A stretch of 40,405 bases of DNA from Desulfobacca acetoxidans. Lineage in GTDB: Bacteria > Desulfobacterota > Desulfobaccia > Desulfobaccales > 0-14-0-80-60-11. Made by a program: the position numbers and the translations under genes. The stretch covers positions 1-40,405 of the forward strand of contig DYLF01000017.1 in NCBI GenBank assembly GCA_020722205.1, in the 5' to 3' direction. How positions within the stretch are numbered: the first letter of the stretch is position 1; each line of letters starts with the position of its first letter. Shown piece by piece: positions 36,778 to 40,405 of the stretch. The notes under the pieces are model-generated. The model ran no database searches. It was not told the origin of the DNA and worked only from the letters and a program-made list of their open reading frames with translations.

Positions 36778-37173
36778 TTATTGTTGTTCCACTTCGATGC
36801 CGATGCGCTGCACTTTCATCGTCCGCAGGCGATCTATGATCTCAATGAGGCGGCCGTGTCGGACTTCCCGATCGGCGGCTATGACGGCCTGGGCCTCAGG
36901 ATTTTGGCGTTGTTCTTGAAAGAGGCGGTCAAAATCAGCGTCCTGGGCCAGCTTGACGCCGTTGATGGCCACGGCCCCCTCGCGGTCAATGCTGATGATG
37001 ATGGGCGTGTTTTCGAGCTTGTCGGCCTGCACCGCCTTGGGCAAGGCGATGGCAAACATTCGGGGCAGCATGACGGTGGCGGATATGAGAAAGATGATCA
37101 GAATGACCAGGACAATGTCCACAAAGGGGGTCATGTTGATTTCAGTGATCGGCCCGGGGGTGTGAGATTTCAT
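36778..37173 (-). CDS. exbD: Biopolymer transport protein ExbD
   Basis: ITEINMTPFVDIVLVILIIFLISATVMLPRMFAIALPKA...VIAADREVRHGRLIEIIDRLR. Confidence 0.93.
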   Translation of the reverse strand: MKSHTPGPITEINMTPFVDIVLVILIIFLISATVMLPRMFAIALPKAVQADKLENTPIIISIDREGAVAINGVKLAQDADFDRLFQEQRQNPEAQAVIAADREVRHGRLIEIIDRLRTMKVQRIGIEVEQQ

Positions 37174-37297
37174 GTCGTGTCTTTGTCTTCATGAGTCAGT
37201 GACCAGCGGCCAGTGACCCTTGATTCATTCATAATTATTAATGTTTCAGATCTCGGGTGTCAATGGCGGAAGAACTGCAGCAGAAAACTGTAAGCCC

Positions 37298-37918
37298 TCA
37301 CTTTGACAGGTGGGCCAGCAGCATCTGGCCCAGGCGCTGGGAGCGTTCCAGCACCACCTGGACCCGGCTTAAAAAAAAATTATAAGCCACCACAGCCGGG
37401 ATGGCTACAAACAATCCCACTGCGGTAGCCACCAGGGCTTCTGCGATGCCGGCCATGACCATGGGGCCGCCACAGGAGTCGGTAACAGCCAAGGCCTTGA
37501 AGGAGTGGATGATGCCCACCACGGTGCCGAACAGGCCGATGAAGGGGGCGTTGGCCCCCAGGGTGCCCAGGAAATTCAAGCGTTTTTTGAGGAACAGGCC
37601 CACACGCAGGCGCTCTCCCTCCATGGCTTCCTGGACTGCGGCCTTGCCGAGGTGGGCATGTTTCAGTCCGGCCAAAAATACCTGGGCCTCGAGAGCCGTA
37701 TCTGTTTCACAGCGAGACATGAGGCGGTTCCAGGCCCCTTGCTGGAGGAGGGGTTCAATCTCAGCAATAAATCGGTCTTCGGCAAACCGGTGCCGGTAAA
37801 GCACCAGCCCCCGATTAATAATCACCGCCACTGAGGCCACGCTCAGGAACAACAAGAGCCAAAGCACCCAGGTGCTGCCGCCGATGGCCAGATTCATGAG
37901 GGCCTTAATCAGTTCCAC
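37298..37918 (-). CDS. exbB: MotA/TolQ/ExbB proton channel family protein
   Basis: GTG start; FLKKRLNFLGTLGANAPFIGLFGTVVGIIHSFKAL...GIAEALVATAVGLFVAIPAVVAYNFF. Confidence 0.93.
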   Translation of the reverse strand: MELIKALMNLAIGGSTWVLWLLLFLSVASVAVIINRGLVLYRHRFAEDRFIAEIEPLLQQGAWNRLMSRCETDTALEAQVFLAGLKHAHLGKAAVQEAMEGERLRVGLFLKKRLNFLGTLGANAPFIGLFGTVVGIIHSFKALAVTDSCGGPMVMAGIAEALVATAVGLFVAIPAVVAYNFFLSRVQVVLERSQRLGQMLLAHLSK

Positions 37919-37932
37919 CCGTCATCTCCGTA

Positions 37933-37987
37933 AATTAATAAAGCCATGACAGTTCATCCGCCTTCAGGGGGATGACACCTTCATGGC
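37933..37987 (-). terminator. Intrinsic terminator/attenuator upstream of exbB
   Basis: Minus strand GCCATGAAGGTGTCATCC...GGATGAACTGTCATGGC followed by TTTATTAATTT. Confidence 0.7.
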
Positions 37988-38002
37988 TCTGATTCCAAAT
38001 TC

Positions 38003-38046
38003 TTGCAAGGGGACCATCTCAGGGAGTCCAATCTCCCTGGTTGCAA
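38003..38046 (-). promoter_or_regulatory. 5' stem-loop of the exbB leader
   Basis: TTGCAA...TTGCAA outer segments enclosing a perfect CAGGGAG-ATTGGA-CTCCCTG hairpin, close to the predicted transcription start. Confidence 0.5.
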
Positions 38047-38049
38047 ATT

Positions 38050-38078
38050 GATTTAGCCCAACTGCCGGCAGTTGTCAA
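38050..38078 (-). promoter_or_regulatory. Promoter for exbB-exbD-tonB
   Basis: Minus strand TTGACA (38078-38073), 17-nt spacer, TAAATC (38055-38050). Confidence 0.6.
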
Positions 38079-38139
38079 GCCCAAAAATCGTGAGGTGCCA
38101 GGATGATCGGTTGACTTTAAGATATTACCCGGGGTTGCC

Positions 38140-38319
38140 TTAATCAGCCTTAAGGCGGTGAAAAATGGCCACCAGGGTCGGTCCTCCAGCCTGGGGGAGG
38201 AGAGCGGAGAGGACCCAATCGCCGGCGGCCTGATCCTCCAAAATCACCCTTAATTCCTGCTCAAAATTACTCATGTCCTGAATATTGAGTTCTCGGAATT
38301 TGTATTCCAGATCAGCCAT
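38140..38319 (-). CDS. Small hypothetical protein
   Basis: MADLEYKFRELNIQDMSNFEQELRVILEDQAAGDWVLSALLPQAGGPTLVAIFHRLKAD; start at the inner ATG after a GGAGGAGACATG-type SD. Confidence 0.6.
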   Translation of the reverse strand: MADLEYKFRELNIQDMSNFEQELRVILEDQAAGDWVLSALLPQAGGPTLVAIFHRLKAD

Positions 38320-38424
38320 GACATGTCTCCTCCTCAAAAAATCCGTTGGCCCAGGCTGCCAGCCCGTTCTCAGGCACTGGTCAGATTCCCTTATCACTCA
38401 GTCGATGGATAACCGCTTTTAGAA

Positions 38425-39036
38425 TCATCCGATCTGCTTTGCCAGCTCTTCCACTGCCTCCGCTGAGGGGGGGTGATCCAGGAAAACTTCCACCGGATCG
38501 GACTCGCCGGCAAACTCAGGATAATGTTGAACGATCCATCTCTTAGCCGCCTCTCTCTTGGCGGCGTCTTTTCTGATAGCCTGCCGGATGTTGCGTACTT
38601 GAGGGCTGAGTTCGGTCCTGGCCTGCATGGGGGCGAACTTCTTGCCGGTGTCCACCGCAGGCACAAACAGATATTGCGCGGTGGGTGTGGCGACGGCCAA
38701 TTTTCCGACTGCAAACTTCTCTTTGATCTTGGTGTAATGCAGGAACTGCAAGTCCACCTCAATGTCGCTCACCAGTTCCGGAGTTTCGGCGGCGCTGCCG
38801 GTGGGGCCGCCCCCGACGCTGACCTTGCCGGTGGGAATGTAATAGTATTGGCTGCGGACAAAACCAAAGCGCACGTGGGGTATCTGGGTTTGGGGATTGC
38901 CGCTGATATCCAGACCGATAACGCTCTGCACGGTGGTGGTGACGTAGCCGTTGGCAGTGCAGCCGGTAACCAGAAGGGCACCAACCAACATGGCAGTCAC
39001 CAGGGTTGCCCGACACTTATGGTTTCTCATCGCCAC
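38425..39036 (-). CDS. Putative lipoprotein
   Basis: Signal peptide with lipobox LLVTGC; no family recognised. Confidence 0.7.
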   Translation of the reverse strand: MAMRNHKCRATLVTAMLVGALLVTGCTANGYVTTTVQSVIGLDISGNPQTQIPHVRFGFVRSQYYYIPTGKVSVGGGPTGSAAETPELVSDIEVDLQFLHYTKIKEKFAVGKLAVATPTAQYLFVPAVDTGKKFAPMQARTELSPQVRNIRQAIRKDAAKREAAKRWIVQHYPEFAGESDPVEVFLDHPPSAEAVEELAKQIG

Positions 39037-39072
39037 TCCTCCCCTCTTCTTTAGGGCGCGTCCGGCGCGCTG

Positions 39073-39498
39073 TTAATGTTGATCGGGGTCCTGACTAGGA
39101 ACGTCGGTTGGCGGGCAGGCATTATACCCGGCTGGCAAGGCGTCGACGGTTAGAGGTTGTCCTGGGCCGGCACTGACCGCCAGCACTCCCTGCCAACCTG
39201 GGGCAATGCTTGTCTGCTGCAGGCTGTGATAGCCCAGGGCCACACCGCCATGAGGCGCCCCCTGGATAAGGAGGCCCAGGGTATGGGAGCGCAGGGCGGC
39301 GGCGGAGTTATCCGGCGTGGTTTTGCCGGAGACCAGACCAAAACCAAGAATGAGGGTATGACGGGTGCCATCGGCGGTGTTCCAGGAAATACAGCCGGTG
39401 AAGAAGAGGAGGCTCAGGCTAAGGCAAAAGGCAAGCAGCACGGCTGCTTTGGAAATCTGTGACCGACCCCCACGACGGTTCGGCAGGATCAAGTTCAT
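39073..39498 (-). CDS. Putative lipoprotein
   Basis: MNLILPNRRGGRSQISKAAVLLAFCLSLSLLFFTGCISWN; lipobox FFTGC. Confidence 0.65.
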   Translation of the reverse strand: MNLILPNRRGGRSQISKAAVLLAFCLSLSLLFFTGCISWNTADGTRHTLILGFGLVSGKTTPDNSAAALRSHTLGLLIQGAPHGGVALGYHSLQQTSIAPGWQGVLAVSAGPGQPLTVDALPAGYNACPPTDVPSQDPDQH

Positions 39499-40011
39499 GC
39501 TCCTGCTCAGCAAAGAGCTGAGCGGTTTGCCTGAGCAGCCGGTTAATAAAAGAATGATGGAGATTTTTGGGATATTAGAAAAAATAGTTGTGTCCTTTAA
39601 TAAACCCAAAATCATTAATTGTAAAGGAATTTATGGCCAGGGCAAACAGCGCGGGTCGAGGTATGGTTTTTGACTAGTGGAGGGTAAAAGGGTGCGCGGC
39701 AATTTTCTTTCCCGGGGCAGGAGATAGCGCTTGAATTAGGTTTCTGATGTCCCTATAATTAAACAATGTTTAAAAAAAGGAGGTGATTCCGGGTGCATCC
39801 GCTGATTATGCCAAACATAGCAAGTTCTTGAGGCTCGAGTTCCCGGAGGGCCTGGGCGAGGCTCCCGTACATTCGGTTAGCAAGGGATGGGGCGGATCAT
39901 CTGGAACCAGAGCCTCCTGCTGGTTAGGATTAAAACAACCATTCGCCTCTTCTGAAACACTTCCCCAAGTTTCCGCCTGCCCGCAGTTTTGCTAGCCATT
40001 TATTGCTGACT

Positions 40012-40405
40012 TACTCCTGCGCCGAAAAGGACGGCACCTTCACGAGTACCGAACGGCGAGTGAATAGGGTGCGTCAGGCGATAGCGCCGCTGGGTCAGGC
40101 AAAACCCGACTGGCAGATAATCTGCGAGATTGCCCATCGACTGGGATATCCCATGAGCTATAGCGGGCCGGTAGAAATTTTTGAAGAGATTCGCCGAGTA
40201 ACCCCTTCTTACGCCGGTATGACCTATGAACGCCTGGAATCAGGCGGCCTGCAATGGCCCTGTCCATCAGTTGACCACCCCGGAACGACCTTTCTGCATA
40301 AAGATAAATTTACCCGTGGTAAAGGCCTTTTTTTTGCCATTGAGCATAAGGAGCCAGCCGAACTGCCCGATGCCGAATATCCTTTGACTCTGACCACTGG
40401 TCGGT
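40012..40405 (+). pseudogene. 5'-truncated formate dehydrogenase alpha subunit fragment (runs off the window)
   Basis: YSCAEKDGTFTSTERRVNRVRQAIAPLGQAKPDWQIICEIAHRLGYPMSYSGPVEIFEEIRRVTPSYAGMTYERLESGGLQWPCPSVDHPGTTFLHKDKFTRGKGLFFAIEHKEPAELPDAEYPLTLTTGR; upstream in-frame stop at 39931 and no molybdopterin-domain sequence before 40012. Confidence 0.75.

Noticed and set aside
39783-39995. 70-aa plus-strand ORF MIPGASADYAKHSKFLRLEF...
   Set aside because: No recognisable domain, atypical composition, and it does not join in frame to the FDH fragment. More likely noncoding or relict.
1-40405. CRISPR arrays, rRNA, tRNA, transposase or phage genes
   Set aside because: Looked for repeat-spacer periodicity, TPsiC-like GGTTCRAATCC motifs, and transposase/integrase/capsid motifs in the ORF translations; none seen. 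A tRNAscan-SE/Infernal run would be decisive.

Overview
The window is a GC-rich, mostly collinear bacterial chromosomal segment. Its gene content fits an anaerobic Desulfobacterota/deltaproteobacterial-type organism (inference). From left to right it holds: a decayed Na+/H+ antiporter behind a GC-rich structured leader; a Wood-Ljungdahl methyl-branch cluster (fhs, metV, metF) with an orphan etfA; bioC; a biotin-dependent transcarboxylase-type module; thiL, a flavin reductase and two tiny Cys-rich proteins; endonuclease V; an atypical ALDH; a sulfur-transfer trio (PP-loop protein, LarE-like, DUF39); MarC, a B12-radical SAM protein, a cupin, a YkgJ-type protein and RsmB; a binding-protein/hybrid kinase pair; RpiR with a class II aldolase; a CgeB-like glycosyltransferase; and a TonB/ExbB/ExbD locus. 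The right edge carries a 5'-truncated formate dehydrogenase fragment. The most interesting signals are: (i) two promoter, structured-leader and intrinsic-terminator units controlling the two TonB-related operons, whose terminator hairpins share a motif; (ii) a TonB-dependent receptor gene interrupted by one in-frame UGA and then fused in frame to a peptide/nickel-type substrate-binding protein; (iii) a possible ion-sensing riboswitch upstream of the antiporter remnant; (iv) a pair of tiny CxxC proteins flanking a flavin reductase; (v) a two-copy ~57-bp intergenic repeat. No rRNA, CRISPR array or recognisable tRNA was found by eye. All family calls come from reading motifs; no database search was run.
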